Shown piece by piece: positions 26,017-35,175 of a stretch of 64,000 nt of DNA. The translations under genes were made by a program, and so were the position numbers. Source of the DNA: Microbacterium sp. (GTDB taxonomy: Bacteria; Actinomycetota; Actinomycetes; Actinomycetales; Microbacteriaceae); assembly GCF_031180975.1 (NCBI RefSeq), contig NZ_JAPSLI010000008.1:106905-170904 (forward strand), in the 5' to 3' direction. Numbering within the stretch: the stretch's first letter is position 1; each line of letters opens with the position of its first letter. The notes beneath the pieces are model-generated. The model did not search any database and was not told the origin of the DNA. It worked only from the letters and a program-made list of their open reading frames with translations.

Positions 26017-28215
26017 TCAGCGCACCACGCAGGAGCGCTCGTTCTCCCATCCCCAGCCGTCGCCGTCGGGGTCGGATGCTGCGCTCGCGCAGTACGGGTA
26101 GCCGTTCGGAGCCGTGCCAGAGTCGGTGCCCGAGCCCGTCCCGCTTCCCGTTCCCGTCGCGCGGATGTCGTCGAAGACGACCGTCCCGGTCAGCGGCGCG
26201 CCGTCGTTGTGGTTGATGAAGATGTTGAACTGTGTCACGCGGCTCAGGTCGTCCGCGGTGAGCCGGCGGTCGGCGTTGCCGGTGTCCCACGGCGCGGGGC
26301 GGAAGTCCCCGAACGGCACCGTGACCGACGTCGCCTCAATCCCCTCGAGCGACGGGTACGCCTCGTAGGCGACGCCACCCGCGACGAGCTGCAGCACAAG
26401 CTTGTTGGCGCTGCCGTCGGGGCGGTACCAGAGCGACAGCTCGCCGAACGCGGACCAGTCGGTCTTCAGCGAACGGTTCAGGCCCGTGTACGACTGCAGA
26501 CCGAAGTCGTAGCCGAGCGCCAGTGCGTGCTCGCCGGAACCGACCGGGTCGTCGGTCAGGGTGAGACGGTTCGACCCCACCGAGCTGTAGGCCGATCGCA
26601 GGTCGTCACTGTCGAGGTACGCCTCGAAATCATCGACGACGCCGGGGGCCGCCGCGGGACGCTCCCCGAGCGCCAGCCTCTGTGACAGCTCGAGGCTGCG
26701 CTTGCCGTTGAGCTCGGCGTGCACCGTCAACGTGCCCACTCTGTTGTCGAGCCATGACGCGTCGACGCGCAGGGTGCCCAGGTGGTACCCGCTCGCCGGG
26801 TCGAAGGTCAGCGGCTGCCGCTCGCCGTCGTTCAAGGTGAACCAGGCGTCGCGCACCTTGGCGTCGCTGATACGCACACGCACCTGTGCCTCGGTGGTCG
26901 TGAGTCGCTGGCCGGCTGTCGGCGAGACGACGTGGATCGCCGCATCGTGCGCCACGGTCTTCACCTTGGTGCCACGCACGCGCTTCTGATCCAGATCGCC
27001 TGCGAAGAGCGTTGCAGGGTCGGCATGGAACTCGCGGAAGTCGGTCAGCAGCTCGTGTTCGGGCGCCGACCCGGTCGCCGGCACCGGCACGAAGAACTGG
27101 TCGGTTCCGAAGTTGGTCCAGGTCATCATGTACGCGATGCGCCTGGCGTCCGCGTCCGCCCGGATGGCCTCGAGCAGATCGGTGTACCAGGTCAGGTCGG
27201 GGTTCTGTCCGTTGGGCTTGAGGGCACCGCTCATGCCGAACTCGGTCAGTGCGGACACCTTGCCCCGCTCGTCGGCGATGCGCGCCACCATGCCGAGGTC
27301 GGCGACGATCTGGTCGGTCCACTGCTCGGAGCCGCCCGTGCCGTCGTAGTTGTCGATGCCGAGCACGTCGACGAAGTCGTCGCCGGGATAGGCCGCGAGG
27401 TACGCCGCCTCGTCCCCGGCGAAGCCACCGCCGGGCGAGTAGGCGAAGAGCAGGTTGTGCACATCCTTAATGTCGCGCAGATACTCGACGGTGTAGCGGA
27501 ACAGCTCGGCGTACTGCGAGGCGGAGGCGTGAGCCGCACCCCACCAGAACCACGAGCCGGCGTTCTCGTGGAAGGGCCGGAAGATGATCGGGATGGCCCG
27601 GCCGTCGGCGTCCGTCGACTCTGTCGCGATCCGCGCGACCCGGTCGAGGTAGTCGTTGAGCTTCGCATTGTGATCGCCGCCGGGCAGGATGCGGGCGACC
27701 ACGTCGCCGGACGTGTCGCCGTAGTTGCCGCCGGTGACGAAGTTGTCCATGTGGGCCGACATGGTCTGGATGGTGCCGAGGCGATCGGCGGCCCGGATCT
27801 TGCGGACCGTCTCGGTGAGGCTCTGCTCATCGGACTCAGGACTGGGGGTCGATCCGAAGCCGAGGCGGCTTGCGTCCCAGCCGATCACAGCCGGGAAGTC
27901 GCCAACCGCCGCGTTCACGTCCGAGTCGGTGCCGCTCGCGCCGACGGGATCGAATGTGAGTCCGTACTCGGTCGACTGCTGGTGCCCGAACAGCACCCCG
28001 TCACCGCGCCCCTCGCGCAGATAGTCGAACAGCGACGCGGTGCGAGCCGTAGCATCCGGATCGGCGATCTCGATGCGAGACGGCTTGCCCGCTGCGGCGG
28101 GCTGGGGAGCGGCGCCGGCGGCGACGGCGCCGCTCAGCGCCAAGACGACGCCGAGCACGGATGCCGTGGCGGCGCGCATCCTGTACCGACGGCGGACGGC
28201 GGTGTTCGCGGTCAT
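26017..28215 (-). CDS. Secreted GH26 beta-mannanase with C-terminal CBM modules
   Basis: A 732-residue extracellular endo-beta-1,4-mannanase. A signal peptide (about 1-42, ending near AGAAPQPAAA) is followed by a GH26 barrel (about 58-395). The acid/base Glu217 is in FRPFHENAGSWFWWG and the nucleophile Glu325 in ALTEFGMSG; GHQQSTEYG near residue 78 is also conserved. A beta-rich linker domain (about 415-515) and a carbohydrate-binding-like module starting VDDFEAYLDSDDLRSAY (about 530-690) follow. A Gly/Ser/Thr linker then leads to a short CBM10-like end, YPYCASAASDPDGDGWGWEN then ERSCVV. It lies 10 nt behind the Opp ATPase and ends the operon. Substrate: (galacto)mannan, supported by the GH36 gene nearby. 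Confidence 0.9.
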   Translation of the reverse strand: MTANTAVRRRYRMRAATASVLGVVLALSGAVAAGAAPQPAAAGKPSRIEIADPDATARTASLFDYLREGRGDGVLFGHQQSTEYGLTFDPVGASGTDSDVNAAVGDFPAVIGWDASRLGFGSTPSPESDEQSLTETVRKIRAADRLGTIQTMSAHMDNFVTGGNYGDTSGDVVARILPGGDHNAKLNDYLDRVARIATESTDADGRAIPIIFRPFHENAGSWFWWGAAHASASQYAELFRYTVEYLRDIKDVHNLLFAYSPGGGFAGDEAAYLAAYPGDDFVDVLGIDNYDGTGGSEQWTDQIVADLGMVARIADERGKVSALTEFGMSGALKPNGQNPDLTWYTDLLEAIRADADARRIAYMMTWTNFGTDQFFVPVPATGSAPEHELLTDFREFHADPATLFAGDLDQKRVRGTKVKTVAHDAAIHVVSPTAGQRLTTTEAQVRVRISDAKVRDAWFTLNDGERQPLTFDPASGYHLGTLRVDASWLDNRVGTLTVHAELNGKRSLELSQRLALGERPAAAPGVVDDFEAYLDSDDLRSAYSSVGSNRLTLTDDPVGSGEHALALGYDFGLQSYTGLNRSLKTDWSAFGELSLWYRPDGSANKLVLQLVAGGVAYEAYPSLEGIEATSVTVPFGDFRPAPWDTGNADRRLTADDLSRVTQFNIFINHNDGAPLTGTVVFDDIRATGTGSGTGSGTDSGTAPNGYPYCASAASDPDGDGWGWENERSCVVR

Positions 28216-28225
28216 GATGTTCCTC

Positions 28226-29116
28226 TCAATGGACGGGAGCGGGGTGCGCCTCGGTCCACTGGCCTGTGCCGTGGTCGAAGCAGCGGGTGTTGTCGATGCG
28301 GGGACGCTCGGTGAAGCGCAGCGCGCCGCCGGAGTGAAGGCGCTCAGGGTCGGGGGCGGCCTCGGCGAGCAGCTGGGTGTACTCGTGCTGCGGGTTGAGG
28401 ATGACGTCGTCGGCCGGCCCGCGCTCGACGACTCGGCCTCGGTAGAGCACGAGGATCTGGTCGGAGAAGTGCCTCGCTGTCGCCAGATCGTGGGTGATGT
28501 ACAGCACGGCCAAGCTGTCTTCGCGCTGCAGTCGAGCCAGCAGGTTCAACACGCCGAGACGGATCGACACGTCGAGCATCGACACCGGCTCGTCGGCGAC
28601 GAGCACCTGCGCGCCGGGAGCGAGCGCGCGGGCAATCGCGACGCGCTGACGCTGACCTCCCGACAGCTCGTGCGGTCGGCGCTGCGCCACCTCCTCGGCC
28701 GGGGTCAGACTCACGCGCTCGAGCAGCTGCTGCACCCGCTCGCGGGTCTCGGCGGCGCCAGAGGTGCGGCCGTGGATCCGCAGCGGCCGCGCGATGTGGT
28801 GCTCGATCGTGTGGAACGGGTTGAGCGACGCGAACGGATCCTGGAACACCATCTGCACGTGACGCCGGTAGGCGGCATCCGGGATGGTCGACCCGTCGTC
28901 CGCGTGGAGCTCGATGCTGCCCGAGGTGGGGCGCTCGAGGCGCATGAGCGTCTTCGCGATCGTCGACTTGCCGGACCCCGACTCCCCGACCAGTGCGACT
29001 GTGCGGCCGGGCTGGAGGTCGAAGCTCACTCGGTCGACGGCGCGCAGGGTGCTGCGGTGAAGGCCGGAGCGCACCCGGTAGTCCTTCACGAGATCGCGAA
29101 CCTGGATGCCGGTCAC
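28226..29116 (-). CDS. ABC importer ATP-binding protein (OppF-like)
   Basis: A 296-residue ATPase: Walker A GESGSGKST (about 44-52), Q-loop VFQDPFASLNPFHTI, signature LSGGQRQRVAIARAL, Walker B VLVADEPVSMLD and switch His YITHDLATA. The last 35 residues form an OppF-type tail after EYTQLLAEAAPDP. It overlaps the OppD-like gene by 4 nt. In this locus the Opp-type importer most likely carries manno-oligosaccharides, as with other Opp-like systems next to mannanases. Confidence 0.92.
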   Translation of the reverse strand: MTGIQVRDLVKDYRVRSGLHRSTLRAVDRVSFDLQPGRTVALVGESGSGKSTIAKTLMRLERPTSGSIELHADDGSTIPDAAYRRHVQMVFQDPFASLNPFHTIEHHIARPLRIHGRTSGAAETRERVQQLLERVSLTPAEEVAQRRPHELSGGQRQRVAIARALAPGAQVLVADEPVSMLDVSIRLGVLNLLARLQREDSLAVLYITHDLATARHFSDQILVLYRGRVVERGPADDVILNPQHEYTQLLAEAAPDPERLHSGGALRFTERPRIDNTRCFDHGTGQWTEAHPAPVH

Positions 29117-29979
29117 AGCTGGCCCTCCTCGACACCGGTGCGGATGAACGAACCCCGTTCGCCCGACAGACTCGGGAACGAGGTGAGCAGCTTCTGCGTA
29201 TATGGATGCTGCGGATCGCGGTACAGCGTCGCCGCATCCTCGAGCTCGACGATCTCGCCCTCGAGCATCACCGCGATGCGGTCGCTGATCTCGAGCAGCA
29301 GCGCCAGGTCGTGCGTGATGAAGACGACCGCGAAGTCGAGCTCGTCACGCAGCCGCACGATCTCGCGCAGGATCTCGCGCTGCACCACCACGTCGAGCGC
29401 GGTGGTCGGCTCGTCCATGATCATGATCTGCGGCTCGAGCAGCATCGCCATCGCGATCATGACGCGCTGGCGCATGCCGCCGGAGAGCTCGTGCGGGAAC
29501 GCCCCGATGCGGACAGGGTCCACGCCGACTCGGGAGAGCACCCCCTCGCTGCGCCGGCGGATCTCGGCGCGGCTGATGCCAGGACGGTGCGCGCGGAGAG
29601 TGTCCGCGAGCTGAGCACGGATGGTGGTGACGGGGTTCAGCGCGTTCATCGCGCCCTGGAACACCATCGACAGCTTCGCCCAGCGGAAGGCTCGCAGCTC
29701 TTCGTCGTCGAGTGCGAGCACGTCGACGTCGGCGCCGTCGCGGTCGTGGAAGACGATGCTCCCGCCAGCGATGCGCGCCGGGGGACGGTGCAGCCGGTTG
29801 ACGGCATAAGCGAGCGTGGTCTTGCCGCAGCCCGACTCCCCGGCGAGGCCGAGGATCTCGCCCCGGCGCAGGGTGAGACTCACGTGGCGCACGGCCTCGA
29901 CGGGGCGCTCGGCCTCGTACACGACGCTCAGATCCCGCACGGTGAGGGCGGCCGGTCGATCCTGAAGCGGAGTGGTCAT
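29113..29979 (-). CDS. ABC importer ATP-binding protein (OppD-like)
   Basis: A 288-residue ATPase with Walker A GESGCGKTT (about 48-56), Q-loop MVFQGAMNALNPV, signature LSGGMRQRVMIAMAM, Walker B IMIMDEPTTALDVV and switch His VVFITHDLALLLE. QGAMNALNPV is the variant often seen in oligosaccharide-type Opp ATPases. The ATG at 29979 overlaps the upstream permease stop by 4 nt; a good GGAGGAGAC site lies in that permease's last codons. Confidence 0.92.
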   Translation of the reverse strand: MTTPLQDRPAALTVRDLSVVYEAERPVEAVRHVSLTLRRGEILGLAGESGCGKTTLAYAVNRLHRPPARIAGGSIVFHDRDGADVDVLALDDEELRAFRWAKLSMVFQGAMNALNPVTTIRAQLADTLRAHRPGISRAEIRRRSEGVLSRVGVDPVRIGAFPHELSGGMRQRVMIAMAMLLEPQIMIMDEPTTALDVVVQREILREIVRLRDELDFAVVFITHDLALLLEISDRIAVMLEGEIVELEDAATLYRDPQHPYTQKLLTSFPSLSGERGSFIRTGVEEGQL

Positions 29980-31028
29980 GGCGTCTCCTCCTTCGCCGAG
30001 CCCGTGCCGGCGCTGCGATGGCGACGGCTGAGCTGCCGCTCGAGTGCGGCGGCGCGTGCCGCGCGCTTGCGGTGCAGACGGGCGTTCTTGAGCTTGGGGT
30101 TGATGATCTCGTCGATCGCGAAGTTGATCAGCGACAGGCCCATGCCGAGCAGCGCGATCACGAGTCCCGGCGGGATGAACCACCACCACGCGCCGAGCGA
30201 GAGCGCGTAGCCGTTCTGCGCATAGAAGAGCATGGTGCCCAGGGTCAGCGAGTTCGATGCACCGAGGCCGATGAACGACAGCCCCGTCTCGGCGAGGACG
30301 GCCGCGACGACCGAGAAGACCAGCTGCGAGGCGATCACGGGCAGCAGGTTGGGCAGGATCTCCACGACGATCACCCGCCACGAGCGCTCGCCCGCGACGC
30401 GGGCGGCCGCCACGTAGTCGCGGTTGCGCACCGAGAGCGTCTGCGCGCGCAGCACCCGGGCGGATGCCGCCCAGCTGGTCAACGCGAGCACAAGGGCGAT
30501 GCTCCAGATGCCGCGGCTCTCGCGGGGCACGAATCCGGCGATCACGATCACCAGCGGCAGGCCGGGGATGACGAGGAAGACGTTCGATAGCAGCGAGAAC
30601 AGCTCGTCTGCGAAGCCGCCGCGGTATGCGCCATAGATGCCGAAGAAGCACGACAGGGCGGTGGCCAGCACACCGACGATGATGCCGATCTGCAGCGATG
30701 AGCGGGTGGCGTGCGCGAGCTGGGCGAGCACGTCCTGCCCGGTCTGGGTGGTGCCGAGCAGGAACTCGCCCGAAGGGCCGGTGAGACCCTGATCGCGGAT
30801 GGTCGTCGGGTCACCCACGAGCAGCGGACCGATGACGCCGAGCAGCGACACCGCCAGCACGAGACCGATGCCGACGGCCAGCCACGGGGTCATCGTGGGC
30901 AGCATGGCACGCCAGCCGGAGCGGCGCTTTCCGCCGGGCTGTCGCGAGCGGATCGCGGCGGTGCCGAGATCGGGTGAGGTCGGTGCGGCTTCTGTCAGCG
31001 GTGCGCCGCCACCGGGGATGCTGGTCAT
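29976..31028 (-). CDS. ABC importer permease (OppC-like)
   Basis: A 350-residue membrane protein with an extended hydrophilic N-terminus (about 40 residues), six hydrophobic segments, the LLGTTQTGQDVLAQLAHATR motif near residue 92, and the EAA loop (AARVAGERSWRVIVVEILPN). GLSFIGLGASNSLTLGTML is the OppC C-terminal signature. The charged C-terminus is Arg/Lys/Ala-rich. It lies 31 nt downstream of the OppB-like gene. Confidence 0.92.
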   Translation of the reverse strand: MTSIPGGGAPLTEAAPTSPDLGTAAIRSRQPGGKRRSGWRAMLPTMTPWLAVGIGLVLAVSLLGVIGPLLVGDPTTIRDQGLTGPSGEFLLGTTQTGQDVLAQLAHATRSSLQIGIIVGVLATALSCFFGIYGAYRGGFADELFSLLSNVFLVIPGLPLVIVIAGFVPRESRGIWSIALVLALTSWAASARVLRAQTLSVRNRDYVAAARVAGERSWRVIVVEILPNLLPVIASQLVFSVVAAVLAETGLSFIGLGASNSLTLGTMLFYAQNGYALSLGAWWWFIPPGLVIALLGMGLSLINFAIDEIINPKLKNARLHRKRAARAAALERQLSRRHRSAGTGSAKEETP

Positions 31029-31059
31029 TGCGCCGGTACTCCGTTTCTGAGCTCTTCGA

Positions 31060-32049
31060 TCATGACCGCGCCCTGGTCCGCGGGTCGATGACGCCGTACA
31101 GCAGGTCGACCACGAGGTTGGCCCCGAGCACGGCGAGCGTGATGTACAGGAACACGCCCTGCATCAGCGCGTAGTCGTTGTTGCTCACCGCGCCGAGCAG
31201 GCGGCTGCCGATACCCGGGTAGGAGAACACCTGCTCGGTGATGACCGAGCCCGACACGACGAAGCCGAGCGAGATCGCGAAACCCGCGACCGATGGCAGC
31301 GCGGCGTTGCGTGCTGCGTACGAGCGCAGGATGGTCCGGGGGGCGAGCCCCTTGGCCTGCGCGGTGAGTACGTAGTCCTCGGAGAGGGTCGAGACCATCA
31401 TGTTGCGCATGCCCAGCAGCCAGCCGCCGACCGACGCGAGCACGATGGTCAGTGCCGGGAGGAAGCCGTACTGGATCGCCGAGAGGATGAACTCGGTGTT
31501 CCAACCGGGGGTGAGCGCCACGTCGTAGCCGCCCTGGATCGGGAACCAGCCGAGCACCGTCGCCAGCGCGTACACCAGCAGCAGAGCGAGCCAGAAATAC
31601 GGCACCGCCGACAGCAGGGTTGTGGCCGGCACGAGCGAGTCGAGCCATGATCCCGGCTTCCACCCCACGATTGCCCCGAGCAGCACGCCAAGACCGGCGG
31701 CAAGCATCGTTGAGATGCCCACGAGCACGATCGTCCAGGGCATCGACGTGCCGATCACCTCGGTGACGCTCGCGGGGTAGTAGCTGACCGAGATCCCGAG
31801 ATCACCATGCAACAGGTTGGTCAGGTAGGTGAGGTACTGGCTCCACAGCGGTTCTGAGGAGTCACCCCCGAGGAGTGCCGCGTAAGCTTCCCGCGCCTCC
31901 GGCGACACCGCACCGCCACGCTGCTGCAGCTTCGCCAACAGGATGTCGACGGGGTTGCCGGGCATCAGACGCGGGATGGCGAAGTTCAGCGTGAGCGCCG
32001 CCCACAGTGCCACGGCGTAGAAGCCGACCTTTCGCAGGAAATAGCTCAC
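31060..32049 (-). CDS. ABC importer permease (OppB-like)
   Basis: A 329-residue inner-membrane permease beginning MSYFLRKVGFYAVALWAALTL. It carries the family segment FAIPRLMPGNPVD, LHGDLGISVSYYPASVTEVI, the EAA loop (AQAKGLAPRTILRSYAARNA) and VITEQVFSYPGIGSRL. The insertion KLQQRGGAVSPEAREAY near residue 40 matches sugar-type Opp permeases. It follows the solute-binding gene by 31 nt. Confidence 0.92.
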   Translation of the reverse strand: MSYFLRKVGFYAVALWAALTLNFAIPRLMPGNPVDILLAKLQQRGGAVSPEAREAYAALLGGDSSEPLWSQYLTYLTNLLHGDLGISVSYYPASVTEVIGTSMPWTIVLVGISTMLAAGLGVLLGAIVGWKPGSWLDSLVPATTLLSAVPYFWLALLLVYALATVLGWFPIQGGYDVALTPGWNTEFILSAIQYGFLPALTIVLASVGGWLLGMRNMMVSTLSEDYVLTAQAKGLAPRTILRSYAARNAALPSVAGFAISLGFVVSGSVITEQVFSYPGIGSRLLGAVSNNDYALMQGVFLYITLAVLGANLVVDLLYGVIDPRTRARS

Positions 32050-32080
32050 GTTTCACGCTCCTCGGGGGTGACTCACCGGA

Positions 32081-33769
32081 TCAGCCCTGCGGCTCGAGCC
32101 GCTTGAAGATCTCGGCGCTGTCCATGCGCGACCACACCGCGGGGAAGGCGTACAGGTCGTCCTCCGATGGCCAGTTGCTGAACTCGTCGGTGTTCCACAC
32201 GCTGGTGGTGCCGCCCGTCAGCACGGGGATGTACGGCATGTCCTCCACGAGCGCCGTCTGGATGGTGTCGAAGTGCGGCTGGCGTGCCGAATCGTCGTCG
32301 AGCGGCAGGGTCGCCAGCGCGTTGATCGCATCGTCGACCTTCTTGTTCGCGTAGCGGGCGAAGTTGTTGCCCGACGATTCACCCACCTTCGCGGTCGCGG
32401 CGGAGTCGAAGAAGTAGCGGTACACGTAGTAAGGGTCGGGCGCCGGTCCCTGCCACAGCGAGTCGATCGCCAGTTGGAAGTTGCCCGAGCTCTTCTTCTC
32501 GGTCCACTCGTTCCACGACGACTGCGCGCCGACAAGCTCGATGCCCGCGGCCTTGGCCTGGGAGGCCATCGTGTCGATCGCCGTGATGTAGTCGGTCCAG
32601 CCGCTGACGACCTCGACGGCGAGCGAGAGACGCTGACCGTCCTTGGCATAGATGCCGTCGTCGCCCTTGGCCCAGCCCGCCTCCTCGAGGATCTCGGCTG
32701 CCTTGTCTGCGTCGGCCTTGGCCGGGGCCACCTTCTCTTCGACCTGGTCGCTGATGAACGAGTCCTGGCTGGGCGTCAGCGCGAAGGTCGGGGAGATGTC
32801 ACCGGCGGTATCGGCGAACGCAAGCTTGTTCAGCTGCGTGCGGTCGAGCGCGTAGTAAAGGGCGTGGCGCACGGCCGGATCGGTCTGCGGACCGGTGCAG
32901 CCGAGCTCGACGTTCGAGCAGGTGGCGAGCACCATCTGGCTCTGCCACTGAGTGAACGCCTCGTAGCCCGGGTGGTTCTTGCTGGTGTTCTTCACGTCGG
33001 GGATGGGGCCGGTGAACCAATCGATGGTGCCAGCCTTGATGCCGTCCGCCCCGGCCTGGTTGCCCGACAGGGCGACCCAGCGAATCGTCTTCAGCTCGGG
33101 CGTGGCACCCCAGTAGTCCTTGTTTGCGACGAAGGTGAACGCCTGCGGCTTGAATTCGCCGAGGGTGTACGCGCCAGTGCCGATCGGCTTCTCCACAACA
33201 TCCTTGGTGGGGTCGATGTCCTTCCAGATGTGCTCAGGCACGATGACCGAGCCGAGCACGTCGGGACCCTTGACGAACGAGGGGGTCTCGAAGGTGAAGG
33301 TCACGTGCGTGTCGTCGACCTTCTCGACGGTGCCGTTGAAGCCGATGTTGTTGATCGACGGTGTGTTCTTGAGCATCTCGAACGTGAAGACGACGTCGTC
33401 GGCGTTGAACGCCTCGCCGTCGCTCCAGGTGGCGCCCTCGCGCAGCGTGACCGACAGCACTGTGCCGTCCTCGTTCCAGGTCTGCTCGGTGCCGAGCAGC
33501 GGCACAGGGTCGCTGACCGTGGCCTTGTTCAGGAAGAACAACGACTCGTAGATCGCGCCGACGCCGCCGATGCTCGACGGGGAGTACGGGTTGAAGTTGA
33601 TCTGGTAGTCGCCCGACTGTCCTGTGTAGGCGACGAGTGTGGAGTCGGCGGCGGACTTGCTGCCGCTATCGCCGCTGGCGGGGGCGCATGCAACGGCGAG
33701 CGCGCCGGCGAGCACAGCACCGGCGACGGCGAGGCCGGTGCGGCGGAAGCCCTGACGGGTGGGGGTCAT
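32081..33769 (-). CDS. ABC importer solute-binding lipoprotein (SBP family 5)
   Basis: A 562-residue extracellular binding protein. The N-terminal signal MTPTRQGFRRTGLAVAGAVL leads to a lipobox AVAC at about residues 25-28, so it is predicted to be lipid-anchored. The SBP-5 motif LREGATWSDGEAFNADDVVF is near residue 110. It opens the six-gene operon SBP-OppB-OppC-OppD-OppF-GH26. Family-5 proteins next to mannanase and alpha-galactosidase genes usually bind beta-manno-oligosaccharides; that ligand is inference. Confidence 0.92.
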   Translation of the reverse strand: MTPTRQGFRRTGLAVAGAVLAGALAVACAPASGDSGSKSAADSTLVAYTGQSGDYQINFNPYSPSSIGGVGAIYESLFFLNKATVSDPVPLLGTEQTWNEDGTVLSVTLREGATWSDGEAFNADDVVFTFEMLKNTPSINNIGFNGTVEKVDDTHVTFTFETPSFVKGPDVLGSVIVPEHIWKDIDPTKDVVEKPIGTGAYTLGEFKPQAFTFVANKDYWGATPELKTIRWVALSGNQAGADGIKAGTIDWFTGPIPDVKNTSKNHPGYEAFTQWQSQMVLATCSNVELGCTGPQTDPAVRHALYYALDRTQLNKLAFADTAGDISPTFALTPSQDSFISDQVEEKVAPAKADADKAAEILEEAGWAKGDDGIYAKDGQRLSLAVEVVSGWTDYITAIDTMASQAKAAGIELVGAQSSWNEWTEKKSSGNFQLAIDSLWQGPAPDPYYVYRYFFDSAATAKVGESSGNNFARYANKKVDDAINALATLPLDDDSARQPHFDTIQTALVEDMPYIPVLTGGTTSVWNTDEFSNWPSEDDLYAFPAVWSRMDSAEIFKRLEPQG

Positions 33770-33847
33770 CTTCGGTCCTTTCTGAGTCAGGCTTCTCTGC
33801 CTGTCCTGTCGCGGGGTTCCCCATCGACGTGGCCTACTTTATACGCT

Positions 33848-33870
33848 AAATTTACTTCGTCAAGTTATTT
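33848..33870. promoter_or_regulatory. AT-rich imperfect palindrome, candidate ROK operator and promoter
   Basis: AAAT-TT-ACTT-CGTC-AAGT-T-ATTT is a near-perfect inverted repeat in the gap between the divergent importer operon (start 33769) and ROK gene (start 33886). On the minus strand TTGACG (33863-33858) and TATAAA (33843-33838) read as -35 and -10 like elements, though the spacing of 14 is short. A repressor here would block both directions. Confidence 0.45.
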
Positions 33871-33885
33871 CTCGAGAGGGTTACC

Positions 33886-35082
33886 ATGCTCCAACCCGCG
33901 CAGGGCCGCGCGACGACGTCCGGCCGTCTGCTCGACCTCCTGCGCACCGCAGGAACCCTGAGCAGGGTCGAGCTGGCCGACGCCACCGGGCTTGCCCCGG
34001 CGACCATCACGAACGCCGTGCGCACCCTCATCGACGCCGGTCTGGTGCGCGAGGTCGGCACCGAGCAGCAGTCGCGCGGCCAGCCGAGAAGACTTCTGCG
34101 CCTCGAGCCAGATGCTTGGTACACCGTGGGCGTCCAACTCGATCGGGCCACGACGAGCATCGTCGCCGCCGACTTCACCGGCCGCATTGTCGCGTCGGCC
34201 GGTCTCGTCGGGGCGGGCGCGCGCGACCCCGAAGCGGTCATTGACGATCTTCGCGATCACGTCGCGGCGCTGCTCAGGTCCACCCGCGTCGCGCCGGAGC
34301 GCGTGATCGGCGTCGGGCTCGTCACGCACGGTCCGCAGAACCGCGTCGACGGCACTCTCGTCACGAACCAGCCCACACCGCGCTGGCGCGGGTTCCCGCT
34401 CACGCGCGCCTTATCGGAAGCCCTGGCCCTGCCGGTGCTGCTCGAGAACGACGCCATGGCAGCGGCCATCGGCGAGCAGTGGGGCGGCTCGCTGCCGACC
34501 GAGGACTTCGGGCTGGTGTACGTCGGCTCGGGAATTGGCGGGGCCGTGATCATCGAGGGTGAGCCTTACCGCGGCCGCGCGTCGAACGGCGTGGAGATCG
34601 GGCACATCGCCCTCGGCGGATCGGCAGACTGCAGCTGCGGCAAGACCGGATGCGTCGAGGCTGAGGCGGCCCCTCCGACCGTCGTCGCGCGGGCGTGCGC
34701 CGACCCGGTGCTCGCCGCCGACCTCGAACTGCGCCGCGACGCTGGCGAGATCCTGGCGGACTTCGAGCGGATCGCACGCGCGGCGAAGAACGGCGACGAT
34801 CGAGCCGGCGCGCTGGTCCGCGCCTCGGCGGCCCACGTCGCCCGCGCAGCCCTCGTGCTGGCGGAGCTGTTCGACGTCGACACGATCGTGCTCGCCGGCC
34901 CCGCCCTCGGCACAGCGGGTCCGCAGTACCGCGAGGCGGTCGAGGAAGCTCTGCAGCAGTCCATCCTGCGCGACGCCGACCGGCCCCCGCGCGCGTTGCT
35001 CTCACCGCACGCCCCCACCTCGGCAGCGATCGGCGCAGCGCTGCACGTGCTGCGCGCCGTTCCCGTGGCTCTGCCAGTCTGA
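33886..35082 (+). CDS. ROK family transcriptional repressor of the mannan locus
   Basis: A 398-residue regulator. The N-terminal winged HTH (LSRVELADATGLAPATITNAVRTLIDAG in parts; about 24-52) precedes the kinase-like domain with GVQLDRATTSIVAADFTG, VGLVTHGPQNRVDG, ENDAMAAAIGEQWGG and GSGIGGAVIIEG. The zinc motif CSCGKTGCVE (about 247-256) is intact. It is divergent from the importer-mannanase operon and 93 nt upstream of the alpha-galactosidase. It is probably the local repressor, relieved by mannose-, galactose- or oligosaccharide-type ligands. Confidence 0.92.
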   Translation: MLQPAQGRATTSGRLLDLLRTAGTLSRVELADATGLAPATITNAVRTLIDAGLVREVGTEQQSRGQPRRLLRLEPDAWYTVGVQLDRATTSIVAADFTGRIVASAGLVGAGARDPEAVIDDLRDHVAALLRSTRVAPERVIGVGLVTHGPQNRVDGTLVTNQPTPRWRGFPLTRALSEALALPVLLENDAMAAAIGEQWGGSLPTEDFGLVYVGSGIGGAVIIEGEPYRGRASNGVEIGHIALGGSADCSCGKTGCVEAEAAPPTVVARACADPVLAADLELRRDAGEILADFERIARAAKNGDDRAGALVRASAAHVARAALVLAELFDVDTIVLAGPALGTAGPQYREAVEEALQQSILRDADRPPRALLSPHAPTSAAIGAALHVLRAVPVALPV

Positions 35083-35175
35083 TCCAACCGCCCCGCACAG
35101 ATCACCACCGACCCTGATGACCCTCACCCCCGATGACCTCGTGCAGCCTCGGCTGCACCGAACCGCTGGAGTCTC

